A DNA stretch of 64,000 nucleotides, taken from assembly GCA_037349315.1 (NCBI GenBank), contig JBAIAC010000018.1, positions 12,338,001 through 12,402,000 on the forward strand. Reading direction: 5' to 3'. How positions within the stretch are numbered: the first letter of the stretch is position 1; the number at the start of each line of letters is the position of its first letter. The translations under genes were made by a program, and so were the position numbers. Origin of the DNA: Chelydra serpentina. Lineage: Eukaryota; Chordata; Testudines; Chelydridae. Below, piece after piece: positions 27,001 to 37,964 of this stretch. The notes beneath the pieces were generated by a model. It worked only from the letters and a program-made list of their open reading frames with translations, was not told where the DNA came from and made no database searches.

Positions 27001-30000
27001 TAGGGGACTTTAGACAGCAACTGCACAGTGGTTTGGAGAACATTAGTGGTGCCTAAATATTGGATTTAGACCCGTAAGTCTTTGTGAATCTAACCCTCTA
27101 TGACTTTCCTAATGTCTGTGACTGAATAGGGAATTAAACCCAGCTCCCTCAAATCACAGGTTAGCACCCTAACCACTGGACCATCTGTCTTCACATCTGA
27201 AACTAAATAAATGAGAGTACTCCACCCTTGTGCAAATCAGACCCCAAAAGAACACAGTTAGTGACCACCTGCAAAAATATTAATTCTCATCTACTGACCA
27301 AGTACATAGTCATTGGAAGAGCTAGAACTAAAACTTCTGTTCTCCTAGTGCCCAACCCAGTGTACCTTTCCCTAGGACAAAATACTGCTACAAAGTTTTG
27401 TGCAGCTCCATGAATGACATTTCTTGCCAGTGAGAAATGGTAACTTATTTCCTGCTATGGGTGCCCAGTAGCTAATGGGTAGGGTGCTACAGGAGTCTGT
27501 CCTCTTGCACCTCACAGAATCAGGAGGTTGTGAGATGCAGGAGTGATTGGGGAACTTGGAGAAGCTAGTGATAACAAGCGGCAGACAGGGGGAAGAGAAC
27601 CCAGGGGGTTTTGCGGGTGAGGAGTTGAAGAGGCAGGAAAACCTGAGGCAGTTTCCTTCATTCTGTATCTGCTTCCCATTATCCTACCTTCTGCCTCTGA
27701 CACACTTCATTCCTTTCCACTCACACACCAAAGGAAACCTCATAATAATGCTACAACTGCAGAATGTCAGTAGTTAAATAATCACTATTGGATATTATGT
27801 GGATAGTCAAAATGTTGTTTGAAAATAGAACGTAACCTAGGCACTCTACACACTATGGCCTCAATCCTGCAAGGAGCTCGGCAAAGATGCACCTCTGTAG
27901 AGCTCCTTGCAGGGAAGAGGCTAAGTAGGAACATGTACCTAATGAAAGTAGTTTCAGATAGTGAAGAAAAACAGATGACTGGCTTGAAGGGAACAACCTG
28001 AGATACTATAGTTTATGATTCTTAACATGTGGGTGGTGACTGCTCAAGGGTATGAGTTGAATGCCAGAGCTTGTCTATTGCATCACAAGCTAACTGTATT
28101 CATCTGAAGTAGATTCACTTACAACGGGGCCTTCCTCTAACACCAGGATTGCCTTTCCCTCTTTCCTATGGGCATAGGCACAGGCATAAGTCAATGTGTC
28201 AGGAGCTGACTGAGGAGATATCTGAGCCATTAGCAATTATCTTTGAAAGATCATGGAAGACGGGAGACATTCCAGAAGACTGGGAAAGAGCAAATATAGT
28301 GCCCATCTATAAAAAGGGAAATAAGGGCAACCCGGGGAATTACAGACCAGTCTGCTTAACTTCTGTACTCAGAAAGATAATGGAGCAAATAATTAAGCAA
28401 TCAATTTGCAAATACCTAGAAGATAATAAGGTGATAAATAACAGTCAGCATGGATTTGTCAAGAACAAATCGTGTCAAACCAACCTGATAGCTTTATTTG
28501 ACAGGGTAACAAGCCTTATGGATGGGGGGAAGCAGTAGATGTGGTATATCTTGACTTTAGTAAGGCTTTTGATACTGTCTCGCATGACCTTCTCATAAAC
28601 AAACTAGGGAAATACAACCTAGATGGAGCTATTATAAGGTGGGTGCATAACTGGTTGGAAAATCATTCCCAGAGAGTAATCAGTGGTTCACAGTCATGCT
28701 GGAAGGGCACAACGAGTGGGGTCCCACGGGGATCAGTTCTGGGTCTGGTTCTGTTCAATATCTTCATCAATGATTTAGATAATGGCACAGAGAATACACT
28801 TTTAAAGTTTGCGGACGATACCAAGCTGGGAGGGATTGCAAGTGCTTTGGAGGATAGGATTAAAATTCAAAATGATCTGGACAAATTGGAGAAATGGTCT
28901 GAAGTAAATAGGATGAAAGTCAATAAAAATAAATGCAAAGTACTCAACTTAAGAAGGAACAATCAGTTGCACACATACAAAATGGGAAATGACTTCCTAG
29001 GAAGGAGTACTGCGGAAAGGGATCTGGGGGTCATAGTGGATCACAAGCTAAATATGAGTCAACAGTGTAACGCTGTTGCAAAAAAAGCAAACATCATTCT
29101 GGGATGTGTTAGCAGGAGTATTGTATGCAAGACATGAGAAGTAATTCTTCCGCTCTACTCCACACTGATTAGGCCTCAACTGGAGTATTGTGTCCAGTTT
29201 TGGGTGCCGCATTTCAGGAAAGATATGGACAAATTGGAGAAAGTTCAGAGAAGAGCAACAAAAATTATTAAAAGTCTAGAAACATGACCTATAAGGAAAG
29301 ATTGAAAAAAATGGATTTGTTTAGTCTAGAGAAGAGAAAACTGTAATCATGTCCTCTCTGTCTTCAAGTACATTAAAAAAATTGTTACAAGGAGGAGGGA
29401 GAAAAATTGTTCTTATCCTTTGAGGATAGGACAAGAAGCAATTAACTTAAATGAACTTAAGAGCAGGTTGGACAAACACCTGTCAGGGATGGTCTGGATT
29501 AGTGGTCCCCAACGCGGTGCCCGCCAGGGCATTTATGTGCGCCCGCCATCAGGGCGGAGAAGCTGCCACTGGAATGCCACTGAGGCGCTTTTCCGGTGGC
29601 AGCTTCTCCGCCGGAATGCCACCGAGGAGCATCACTGCCTGCCAGACTGTTAGCCACAGAAAGGTCCTCTTGGCCACAAAAAGATTGGGGACCACTGGTC
29701 TAGATAATACTTAGTCCTCCCTTGAGTGCAGGGGACTGGACTAGATGACCTCTCGAGGTCCCTTCCAGTTCTATGATTCTATGAAATCTTTTTAGCCTTA
29801 TGGCAGGGTTTGGTTGCTAGAGCACACAGCCGGCTATGAATCTGCAGTAAGTGTACCTGCAATGGCAATAAGCAGGTTGCGTGCGAAGAGGGCAATGTAT
29901 CAGGCAGCATGGGTACAAATGTCAAAGTGCTAGCTACACTCTCTTTAATCTCATTCTTAATCAGCTGCAATGCCAATGCTGCCCTTTAGCCTGTGCTAGG

Positions 30001-32074
30001 GTATGCCACAGGGTGCACGGAGAACTAAGCAACCACACCCCACTCCACCCAAACTTTGTTTTAACAGCAGGGGTGCTCCTAAAATACATACAATATTAAA
30101 TAAGAAAACATCATTATTGTGTACCCACTCAGTTAGCTGCAAACCAAGGGCTTGTCTACATGGGACAGTTATTCTGGAATAAGCTAAGGTGTGAATTAAA
30201 ACAGATATAGTTATACTGGTATCATTCCCCAAGTGAACACTCTTTGAGTATAGCTTCACTATGGACCTTACAGCAGCACAGCTGTACCACTACGCCACGC
30301 CACCGTAAGGTCTCCCGTGTAGCCGCTCTTTGTTGGCAGGTGAGAGCTCTCCTGCGGGCATAATTAAACCACTCCCAACAAGCGGCGTTAACTATGTCGG
30401 CAGGAGAGCCTCTCCTGCCAACACAGCGCTGTCCACATCAGCACTTTTGCCGGTAAAACCTATGCCGGTCAGGGGGGTGTTTTTTCACACCCCTGACCGA
30501 CAAAAGTTTTACCAACAAAAGTGGTAGTGTAGACAAAGCCTTACTCTTGTATAAGCGTGGCTTTTTTCAGTTTAGTTTATGTTGCTTGGGAAGGTGGTTA
30601 AGCCAAATTTGAAAAGACACTCTTACACTGAAATAAGTTTGTCCACATGGGTTGATACAGCTGTAACTACAATGGCATAACTGGTAAATATTTTGACACT
30701 TGAAGGGGTTTTGTTTGGTTGCGGTGGTTTTTGTTTGAAGGTTTTCTGTTTTGTTTTGGGGGGGAGGGTTGTTGTTTTTTGGGGTTTTTTGCAAACAAAT
30801 TTTTGTGCAGTCTACTACTCCTACCAGTTCTGAAAAGATGGTTGGGAAAGAGGTCTGGGAACATAGTCATTGCAGAGTTCTATTCCCTTTTAATTGAGTT
30901 TTGGTTAATACATATGCATGTGTTAGGTTAAGAAGTGTTTTACATGCACAGGGTACAATAGGAGGTGCTATACATTTTTAAAATGACACTGTTCTTTAGA
31001 AGAAAAATAAAGTAACCTTTAAAAGCACTGTTAAATCACCTTTATAAATAACTACAGGTGTCATATTTTTCAAACCTGCTTTCATTTATTTTAAGAAAAC
31101 ACTAGTTTGACTGAGAGTGAACTATGGCCCATCCTATTAATTTAATGTGCAATGTATGCCTGGGAATAATTTACCTCTGGCTCCTTCGAGCAGTAAGTAG
31201 TGGACAGCGAGCATTTTATGCACCCTGTTTGAAACCCTGCCAACCAAAGGTGGGGGCTGTTTATGAATCACTGGTTTGCCTGGCACTGCGAGAATAGGTG
31301 CAGTGTAACCAGGGTTTAATTTGTGCCCGAGCTTGCCCCGTGGGCACCTCTAGGCTTGGCAGTTCATAGCCCCAGCACCTCTCCCTTGCTGCATCAGTTA
31401 TGAGAGTGAAACTAATTGCTGGAGCCCGCCCCAGGGCACCTCTTTCATGACACCTCTTTCATGACACATTCTGCCCCGAGTGTGGCAAAGACCAGCAGAT
31501 CCCTGCCCCGAGGGGCTGCCACCCGCACAGGCTCGGTAACCCGCAGCAGGGCGGCGGCTGCCTTGGGGACCCTGGGCAGAAGCTGTTTGTGTTGCTGGGG
31601 AGGCGGGAGCCCGGGGCTGAGAGCCGGAGCCAAAGGGCAGGTCGGGCTCCCTCCGCTCTCGCCTTTCACTTTCCCTTCTCAAGGGCAAGGAGAGGTGGAC
31701 GCTGGTCGCCCGCCCCGCACGGCCCAGCCTGGCCAGACCCCTGCCCCCCAGCTCTGCAGAGAGCCGCCCAGCAGCGGAGCACAGAGGCGGCAAAGGGAGT
31801 CCCCACCCCCACCCCAATGGGGGACCTATGGGGTTTAGGATCCTTTTCCCCTGTCCGGGAGGAGGAGACCCTCCCCCAACGCCCCTGGAGACAATGCCCC
31901 CCCCTTTTGCCCCCCACCCAACCGCAGAGCCCAGGGGGAGGCGCGCAGCCCCGGCCCTCCCGCGGTCCCCGCCCGCTCGCCGCTGGGGGCTCCCTAGTGC
32001 TCGGCGCCCGCGGGCCGGGCTCTCCTGCCCTTACCCGAGTTGCTGCCGACGCGCCGGTGCTTGGAGCTCGCCAT
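11830..32074 (-). CDS. CASP6: CASP6, caspase-6 (complete, 8 coding exons, 307 aa)
   Basis: The exons in transcript order are 32074-32035, 24613-24572, 23215-23173, 18682-18536, 16800-16724, 16249-16074, 13595-13436 and 12068-11830. Every join is GT-AG and stays in frame. The product is an executioner cysteine protease cleaving after Asp in apoptosis, with lamins among its known substrates. The prodomain site TETD ends at D37. The catalytic His lies in LSHGE (H135) and the catalytic Cys in QACRG (C177). The linker sites DAVD (D193) and TEVD (D207) are intact. All these positions are exactly 14 higher than in the 293-aa human enzyme. The 42-nt second exon accounts for the difference. The start ATG lies in a CpG-rich region with a strong gccATGg context. 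Confidence 0.96.
12295..12830 (-). mobile_element. CR1-type LINE 3' fragment in CASP6 intron 7
   Basis: On the - strand the sequence runs 'aggtctataaaatcatgaatg', 'ggaagtacta', 'gaactcgtgcc', 'gatagatccatcaatggcta' and 'accattggtctgactcagtg'. This is a familiar amniote CR1-family 3' end (from memory). It is 5' truncated, with no intact ORF. Confidence 0.7.
13436..13595 (-). CDS. CASP6: CASP6 exon 7 (catalytic Cys and intersubunit linker)
   Basis: The exon starts ACRG, completing QACRG with catalytic C177. The linker holds DAVD and TEVD, the two processing sites that separate the large and small subunits. It continues [17 protein letters not shown]. Both ends are canonical. Confidence 0.97.
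15180..15830. repeat. Possible degenerate LTR-like sequence in CASP6 intron 6
   Basis: The segment 'gggctgagcactccagagggatgctcagag' resembles one near 34610-34665. I recall similar sequence in turtle interspersed repeats. No coding part or matching second terminus was found. Confidence 0.3.
16074..16249 (-). CDS. CASP6: CASP6 exon 6 (catalytic His)
   Basis: The acceptor is attttag and the donor is cag|gtaaga. The exon contains [14 protein letters not shown] with catalytic H135, [10 protein letters not shown], and [17 protein letters not shown], which leads directly into the active-site Cys in the next exon. Confidence 0.97.
16724..16800 (-). CDS. CASP6: CASP6 exon 5
   Basis: The exon encodes [20 protein letters not shown] then QNIYD, matching the 'L..LGFEVKCFNDLKAEELL' segment of caspase-6. 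It is phase 2 in and phase 1 out, and both splice sites are canonical. Confidence 0.94.
17506..17744. repeat. Palindromic retroposon in CASP6 intron, about 12-bp target duplication
   Basis: The arms carry ATTGGACCAACTTCTATTGA and its complement. The flanks are atctaatattgt at 17494-17505 and atctaacactgt at 17745-17756, with two mismatches. It is the same family as 4352-4567. Confidence 0.7.
18536..18682 (-). CDS. CASP6: CASP6 exon 4 (start of large subunit)
   Basis: The acceptor is tgtaacag and the donor is gcag|gtaag. The exon encodes [20 protein letters not shown] followed by [20 protein letters not shown], with the substrate-binding Arg of the caspase fold in HRRRG. The intron upstream carries a 464-bp hAT-type insertion 58 bp from this exon. 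Confidence 0.95.
18741..19204. mobile_element. GC-rich hAT-type non-autonomous element, 8-bp target duplication
   Basis: The terminal inverted repeats are cagggccggtgc and gcgccggccctg. A perfect 8-bp duplication, gttcacct, lies at 18733-18740 and 19205-19212. There is no transposase. ORFs across it are GC-composition artefacts. Confidence 0.85.
20815..21065. repeat. Old LINE and CR1-tail fragments in CASP6 intron 3
   Basis: The segment near 20820-20935 (tcctgagctcatctgcaaag, acccacttctgct) looks like an ancient LINE 3' end. At 20990-21060 there is a palindrome around 'gatcatctagtctgacctcc', a CR1-type tail. Confidence 0.5.
21545..21595. repeat. (GT)n microsatellite
   Basis: An uninterrupted run of about 13 GT units is followed by tacgtgtacgtgtacgcata. 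Confidence 0.9.
21772..22876. repeat. Large inverted-repeat element with tRNA-like SINE core
   Basis: The ends are gctagattca and tgaatctagc. Inside are tRNA-like tracts (ggcactcacctgggatgtg) in both orientations. Related sequence lies at 26150-27100 and 61795-62812. No clear target duplication was found. Confidence 0.45.
23173..23215 (-). CDS. CASP6: CASP6 exon 3 (prodomain cleavage site)
   Basis: The acceptor is ttatag and the donor is gaag|gtaaag. The exon encodes [13 protein letters not shown] and a split Ser. TETD is the conserved self-processing site that removes the prodomain. Confidence 0.93.
23941..24262. mobile_element. GC-rich hAT-type element, 8-bp target duplication
   Basis: The ends are cacaggccccgac and gtcggcgcctgtg. 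A perfect duplication, caaacaac, lies at 23933-23940 and 24263-24270. The 'gggtgctccggggctggagc' block is shared in inverse orientation with 51935-52324. Confidence 0.85.
24572..24613 (-). CDS. CASP6: CASP6 exon 2, 42-nt symmetric prodomain exon
   Basis: The acceptor is ttgcag and the donor is aaag|gtagag. The exon adds [13 protein letters not shown] plus split Gly codons. Both ends are phase 1, so skipping it would leave the frame intact and restore the 293-residue length of the human protein. I inferred the exon from splice sites and frame, without transcript data. Confidence 0.72.
24845..25080. repeat. 'gtctaca'-ended inverted-repeat element in CASP6 intron 1
   Basis: The outer arms are ccttgtctacattagca and gtctacactagca on the same strand, with internal inverted blocks. 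The same vocabulary recurs at 30141-30545 and 36350-36455. Confidence 0.45.
26150..27100. repeat. tRNA-derived SINE tracts within a palindromic repeat
   Basis: Three tRNA-like blocks, as in ggtggttagggcactcatcc and gggatgtgaggacctgggtt followed by caag, resemble A-box and B-box remnants. They are degenerate and not functional tRNA genes. Confidence 0.45.
28149..29137 (+). pseudogene. CR1 reverse transcriptase pseudogene
   Basis: Two consecutive open segments (to 28538 and from 28541) encode the fingers and palm of a non-LTR reverse transcriptase. The catalytic FADD and DFSKAFD motifs are preserved, but the endonuclease region and 5' end are gone and the frame is broken. It is a dead copy. 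Confidence 0.88.
28190..29784 (+). mobile_element. CR1 LINE, 5'-truncated, with broken reverse transcriptase
   Basis: The element carries reverse-transcriptase blocks: [50 protein letters not shown] and the catalytic [10 protein letters not shown] frame break at about 28538 separates the first two blocks from the rest, and a further stop follows at 29135-29137. The 3' end ctatgattctatga is the CR1 terminal repeat. It lies in CASP6 intron 1, antisense to CASP6, and is interrupted by another element at 29500-29697. Confidence 0.93.
29500..29697. mobile_element. hAT-type element inserted into the CR1 copy
   Basis: The ends are tagtggtccccaa and ttggggaccactg. The flanking 8-mers are gtctggat (29492-29499) and gtctagat (29698-29705), one mismatch. 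CR1 sequence resumes directly after it. Confidence 0.82.
30141..30545. repeat. 'gtctaca' inverted-repeat element in CASP6 intron 1
   Basis: It starts gggcttgtctacatggga and ends agtgtagacaaagcc. Inside are a tight hairpin (ggtcaggggggtg / cacccctgacc) and a second stem, ctctcctgc/gcaggagag. No protein is encoded. Confidence 0.6.
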
Positions 32075-32400
32075 GGCCACGAAGAAAGGCTCCAAGTGCG
32101 GCCCCGCAGCTGCAGCTGAACAGACACCGCCGCCTTCCCCGGCTCGTCGTCTTCCTCCGCAGCTTCCTGCACCGCCCGCCCCCGGCCCGCCTCCCTCCTT
32201 CAGTGGCCGCCGCCCCTTCCCGCGCCAGGCAACCCGCCGCGCGGCTCCTGGCAGCTCGATGGGATCGGGGGGCACCCCGGCTGGGGTCTCCCCAGCCCCC
32301 CCCCGTGTGGGCAGCGGGGTTGTACAGTGCAGTCCCCTGCCCTCCTCGGGCTGGGGGAGTGGGGGGCGGGAAAATAGCAACAATCCAACCAGGTCCTTCC
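31480..32400 (-). promoter_or_regulatory. CASP6: CASP6 CpG-rich promoter region
   Basis: This is a dense CpG, GC-rich block spanning the CASP6 start codon, with multiple GC boxes. An E2F-like TTTCCCGC (- strand, 32373-32366) lies about 290 bp upstream of the ATG. No TATA box was seen close to the likely start. The long ORFs on both strands here result from low stop-codon frequency. Confidence 0.75.
32035..32074 (-). CDS. CASP6: CASP6 exon 1 (start codon, prodomain)
   Basis: The ATG at 32074-32072 has the context gccATGg. The exon encodes [13 protein letters not shown] plus one base and ends g|gtaagg. It sits in the CpG-rich promoter. N-terminal prodomains are poorly conserved in CASP6, so support comes from the reading frame, the donor, the position and the clean join to exon 2. 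Confidence 0.85.
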
Positions 32401-32622
32401 CCGGGCTTTGGTCTTTTATAGCACTGGACTGAACCAAACCCCAGATCCCAACAGCACCAGCACTGGGGAGGTTTCAGGGGGCAGGAACCAGCTGGAAATT
32501 TCAGACCTGGCCCCTATATTTGTAATTAGTGGCCTGAACCCCCTGAACCTGCCCCCATGCTGATCTGAGTATCCCTAAAGTCTGGATCAACTTTCCCTTA
32601 CGGTCCTCTGCCAGTATTTAGC

Positions 32623-32880
32623 CTTACATGGAGTTCACCGCCAGCGTTGGGCTGCATTCCCTAGCAACCTTACCCAACTCCAAGAAGACCTGGTCCCGGC
32701 GGGCCGGTGTCAGCTACCGGCCTCACACAGTCCACCGGCACCGCTTAAGTTCAAGAGGGCATGAAACCATTAAGAGGTGGCAGTATGAGGCCGGTAGAGG
32801 CCTCCAGCACTCCAGGACTGGGTCTTCTTGGAGTCAGGTTGCTTGGGAATGAAGCCTAAAGCTGGTAGTAAACTCCATCT
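32623..32880. repeat. Inverted-repeat element upstream of CASP6
   Basis: The left arm (acatggagttcaccgccagc ... actccaagaagac) pairs with the right arm (gtcttcttggagt ... aaactccat). The stem spans about 250 bp, some 550 bp upstream of the CASP6 ATG. A second, shorter inverted repeat lies at 32450-32562. Confidence 0.6.
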
Positions 32881-34889
32881 AAGCCTAAAGTCTGGACCTT
32901 GCCTATGAAGCATTACACTTGGGGGTCTCGAACACATGGTTTTGCATGCAAAATTGAGTCAATGGGAGCTTGGTCATTAGAACTGTGCAGGGACAATTGT
33001 GTGCCTCACTGCTGCAGTTTTAAAAATTAGGTCCTGAATGTTGCCCCCAAATAGTGTTAGCGCAACAGCTGCCTTACTTAGAATCTGCACCTTAGGTCAC
33101 TTGGAGGAAATCCCAGTGTAATGTGAACACCTAAGTATTTTCTTTTAAACTATCGTTTATTTTTCTTTTAAAAATATGGAACTTGCTGTTCTGACCAAGT
33201 TATTCCCCTTGTGAACCCTTTCACTGGATTCCTGTCTCTTACTGCATCAAATTCAAGCTTGCCTTCACTGTCAAGGCCCTATATATTCTCACTCCCTACC
33301 TACTGTGCCTCTTTGCTCTCATTTTGTTATTCCACATTTTATTCTCTCCTTCCTGGTCCCTTATTCTATCCCCTGTGGTTTCCCATTTCAGACCATTGTC
33401 AGTTTCTTCCTTCCTCCAATCCCTTCTTACCATTCACATCTTTCAGGAATCTTTCCTATCCTGTTCTAACCTGCAATAGTCTGTTCACACTGTCGTTGTT
33501 TTTTTTAAATCTTAATTGCTGTTTTATGGCTAGACTTTTTTTATTTTCACTTACATTGTAAATACTTTAGGGCAGGAAATGTCTCAATCTGCTGGTTAAT
33601 GTTTGACACTATAATAATTACTATTAATCTATATACCTATTCATTTTGTAAAGAAAAGCTCCATGTGAGACCAATCGCATATATTTATCACAAGTGCTAT
33701 GGTGCTATATATAATTATAATTTACTCCCTACACTTGTATCACAATATGTTTGCCAAATCCCAAAGTACATATGTGCATATAAAAATGGGTAGAACTAGG
33801 GCCTGAGGGTTGGAAAACAAGAGAGATTTAAAAACTATAAAATGAAGGAAATAGAGGAGGATTCCATAAAGATTAAAGAGCAGATTAAAGTTCTTCCCTT
33901 CATTCTAAAATAGTCCAGTACACTAACCAAAATGACTGCATTTAGAATAAATGGACCTAAGCTAATAGTTTACCAAAATAAACCCACCAAAAAAGCTCAT
34001 CTTCTTTGGTTTTGCACATTAAATCCTAATGGTAACTCAATAGTAATTTCAGTGATGTGGTTAAAACTTCACATTTGAAGGATTAGGAGGAGCTACTTTG
34101 TCAGGAGTGAAATTAATCCAACAGCGTAACCACATAGCTAGTGAGTGAGTTCGCTTACTCTTCAGTTATACTGTAGACCCATAAATGTTGACAGATTGTG
34201 CAACTGAAGCCCTGCTTAAGTTTCAGGAATCAGCTGCAGGCAAGTTCATTGTTCTGTTCTGGTGTCTCTTAAGAGTGATACCTCCTAATATATAATAGAA
34301 ACGTTTCAGAGGTCAGTGGGTAGCGGAAAAAAACTGCCTAGATTAAAAGAAAACATTCTTTTTAGTTTGTCATGGGTTGTGCATATGGAGTTGGACTGGT
34401 ATCAATTACACTCTTGTATACTAACATAACATGGCTAAAAATAGCAGTGTAGACACAGCAGCATAGCTATACTGTACTAGCACAGTGGGGACCCTGGGTA
34501 TGTACTTGTGTTGCTAGCCTGCTCTAACCCTCCTGCCCCCATATCTGTGTTGCTACTTTTAGCTGTTAGCATGGGTATGTATTTGGGAACAGCGAATCTG
34601 AAAGTTGTGTGACTGTTCAGGGGAACGGGCTGAGAGCTCCAGAGGGATACTCAGAGAAAGGGAAACAATACTATGCTGAAACCTACAACTTCCCATAGCA
34701 GCCTTTTGTTCACCAAGGTTTAAAGTAGTTTTAACAGCCATATTCATCATTTTGAGATGCCTCAGGAAACTGGAGCTTGGCTTAATGTAAAATGAAAAAT
34801 GACATCCTACCGGAATCACTGAAATAGCCATGAGCTTTATATAGACTAAGATGATATTGTACTTGGATTTTGCTTTTCTTACTGTGTTT

Positions 34890-35150
34890 AATAGGCAGCA
34901 TGTTTAAAACCAACAAAAGGAAGTACTACTTCACATAAGTCATCCTGTGGAACTCGTTGCCCTGTGATGTTGTGAAGGCAAAAGTATAACTGAGTTCAAA
35001 AAAGAATTAGATAAATTCATGAAGGACAGGTCCATCAATGGCTATTAGTCAAGATGACCCAGAGTATGGGGATGCATCTCTGATATCACCAAACCCCCAA
35101 CTGCGAGAAGCTGGGACTGGACAACCGGGAAAAGCTTTGTTTGATCTAGG
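34890..35150 (+). mobile_element. CR1-type 3' fragment
   Basis: The segments aaaggaagtactacttcaca, gtggaactcgttgccctgtg and ggtccatcaatggctattag match the 3' region of the same CR1 family found inverted at 12295-12830. Confidence 0.7.
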
Positions 35151-37121
35151 CAAGTAGGTGTTGTGGAACAGTTTGCCGTGGTATGGTTTGTGGTTGGTTG
35201 TTTTTGTAGTCTTACTGCAACTGTCTCAGGACTACAATTCCATCTAGCAGATTAATACACCACTTGCTGCTTTTCTGATCTCCCAGAGGGGAGAATGGGC
35301 TGCCTTTTGTTCAAAGCATTCCAACCCCATCTACAGAAAACTTTTTTTTGTGGATTGTGGAACATGTCTTAGCCAGTGTTTGGTACAGAATTTTGACTAG
35401 ATCCTTGGCTCTTAAGACATCTTGTGGGTATGTTTAAATAAATGTTGATGCAGACTACACTGCTTAGGAGTGCACATTAATGAGTTAAATTCCATTAGGG
35501 AACAAAAGGGATTTTTACAACTATGTTAAGTGATTAGATGTTCATTTAAATGATGCATGCACAAATAGGTAACCTTTGTGTGGGGACAGGGGTATTGCAT
35601 AATGCATTTGTACATATTTTCCTTTTGTGGTGTTGATGGATACATGTCAGAGCAAGAATTCTGACCTCCAGAAGTTTTCTGCCATATGGAAACCTCATGA
35701 GAAATGCAAACACTATAATGTGGAAGAAATTAAACACTTCCTTTGTACTGCAAGTGAGACCATTTATGCCATTGCAACACTCCCGTGTTGTATTATTCAG
35801 CAGTGTTGAAGGTATCTTTCCTTTTAATATGTGTCTGGCCATTTCCTCGCTCACACTGCAGGAAGTTTTTTTTACACTACAAGTTCTCTACAAGCTTGAG
35901 GAGAACAAGACACAGCCGTAGAAAGTTCCCTTGTTCAGGAGTGTAGTGTGTAAACTCTTACCTACCCCAGTGAGATTTACAACTCAAGGGGGTGTTTGTT
36001 GTTTTTAGATTTGTCCAGTCAAAATTTTAGATGTGGCAGCTCACATCAATTTTGATCACTGCTTTGGCAATAATAAATTTTAGAATAGCAGACAGGAAAT
36101 CAAGACTAGCCTAGAATACAAGTCACACAACACAACTAACTTTTCCCAAAACACTTCTGCCTGCTATTTTGCAGTTTGAAAGGAATAAATACTTTGTGCA
36201 CCTATAGATGGCTACCCTGGAAAAACTAAGGCAGAGAATCCTAGCAAACTAAAGATTTCCACAATCCAGTTTTATAAAGCATATACAAAACAGGATTGTC
36301 ATGATCTTTTAGCTTTTGCTGTGACACTCCAGACATAGTGCTGTATAAATAGGGACTTAGGTCGGCTTAACTACGCCACTCATGGGTGTGGATTTTTCAC
36401 ACCCCTGACCAACGTAGTTAAATTGACCTTACTTTGTAGTGTAGACCAGGCCCTAATGCAGGAACACAGCTTCCCTGAATGACCATTAGCTATGTTAACC
36501 GAAGCACTCTATCAGGGTACCTGCATCTACAGTGAGATGTTGTTTGTTTTTTTGCTGACATAGCTATGTTGGCTTTGGCGTGTGGGTGGTGGTGGTGGTA
36601 GTTCCCACCCCCTCCTGATTGCCATAGCTATCAGACCTAGCTTTGTAGTGTAGATCTGGCCTAAAGGATAAACAATCAAAATCCATGGTCTGTTGCTGAA
36701 ATTTGCACTTTTTTTTTTTAAAGTTAGTACAGAAAATGAAGATAACACTGGACATAAAACTGAATAATTTTAGCTGATCCAAGTTAAGTCACATAGGGAA
36801 AAATACACAGATGAGGGAAACTTAGGAATTGTATATTTGTTAGCTGCACATAGCAATATATTCATAGATGTCTTGGATACTATGACTCTTGCACAAGTAG
36901 TAGAAATACAAAGACACTTTAAAAAATCATTTTTCTTTATAATTTTTACAAAACCCCAAAGAACAGAGTAAAAGGAAGATAAGCCAAAAGATAAGTGATT
37001 ACAGTAACAGTCTACATTACGAGAGTTAAATATAAAATCATTCTCTTTGGACAATTAAGATCCATCTTTGCTATACATATAGACACCTTTGTTAAATAGA
37101 ATGCCTCTGTTGGGTGGTACA

Positions 37122-37127
37122 TTTAAT
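37122..37127 (-). promoter_or_regulatory. PLA2G12A: Candidate PLA2G12A polyadenylation signal
   Basis: tttaat on the + strand reads ATTAAA on the - strand, about 840 bases beyond the stop. I saw no AATAAA on that strand nearer the stop. Confidence 0.25.
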
Positions 37128-37964
37128 AAAATAAATTTTGATTTGAAAAATATAAACATCTATTAAAATATTTCTTTAAGAAATAATTTGTAAGAATAAC
37201 AGCAACGCTTCCCTAAGCTGTCACATCAGAAGTATCACCTCATATTTTGCTAGGGTCTAAACTGTTCAATATTGCAATTCAAGCCTTAAAAGTTCCAGTG
37301 TTTCTGATCTAACTAGTGCTTCAGAAGTGAGTTTGATATATAAAACAGATAGGAAGATGCAGTTTTTAGTTCTAGGTTTGGTCTAGCCTTCAACATACTG
37401 TATATGAGAACATAGCAACATAGCTGAAGCAGAGAAACAGAAGTTATTTCATCACAGTGATATTTCACCAAAAGCACAGAAGTGCAAGACATTTAAGAAT
37501 ACATACTGAATCCACACAATATTTCAAACACAGAAAGTCTTCCTTTCCTGTTGAGATATACTAGAAACACTAAAGGTTGGTAAACCCAAAACTTGACCTA
37601 CTTTTTAAAAAGTTTGAAAAGTCTATCTGGTTCCCATGCTCCTTTCATTCCCCACCACCAATTTTTTTTTTTTTTAAAGGCACCAGTAGTTTTTGCAGTA
37701 GCGTTCTATGAGCAACCCTACCTCAAGCCTCTGGGCACATGTTGAAGGAAACTACTTTCAGTTTCAAGCTCCAAGTGTATGTCAGAGAGTAGGAGGGCTA
37801 AACAGTTTTTTAAAATAGGAAAAATACTTTAAGTGTATGTTTGAACCATTTTTTGTGTTATGCTTTGTGAAAATGAAATAACAGCTTTGTAACAAAACAC
37901 TGGCTCTCCGTACATGTTGTCTTTTTCTTCGTTCTAGCTCATGAGCTTTCATCAGTGCCTTCTT

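Larger units (their letters stand above)
32881..37960. other. Intergenic region CASP6-PLA2G12A
   Basis: I saw no gene. Contents: an ancient LINE 3'-end fragment near 33195-33610, a 'gtctaca' repeat near 34400-34550 and another at 36350-36455, a CR1 3' fragment at 34890-35150, and otherwise AT-rich unique sequence. The right end is probably PLA2G12A 3' UTR. Confidence 0.55.

Noticed and set aside
28149..29137. A possible host reverse-transcriptase gene
   Set aside because: It is the body of a truncated CR1 LINE with a frame break and a CR1 3' terminus, not a domesticated gene.
31398..32437. Long overlapping ORFs on both strands near the CASP6 start
   Set aside because: They lie in a CpG-rich region with few stop codons, have low-complexity Pro/Arg/Gly translations and no domain. 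Only the short CASP6 exon 1 is supported.
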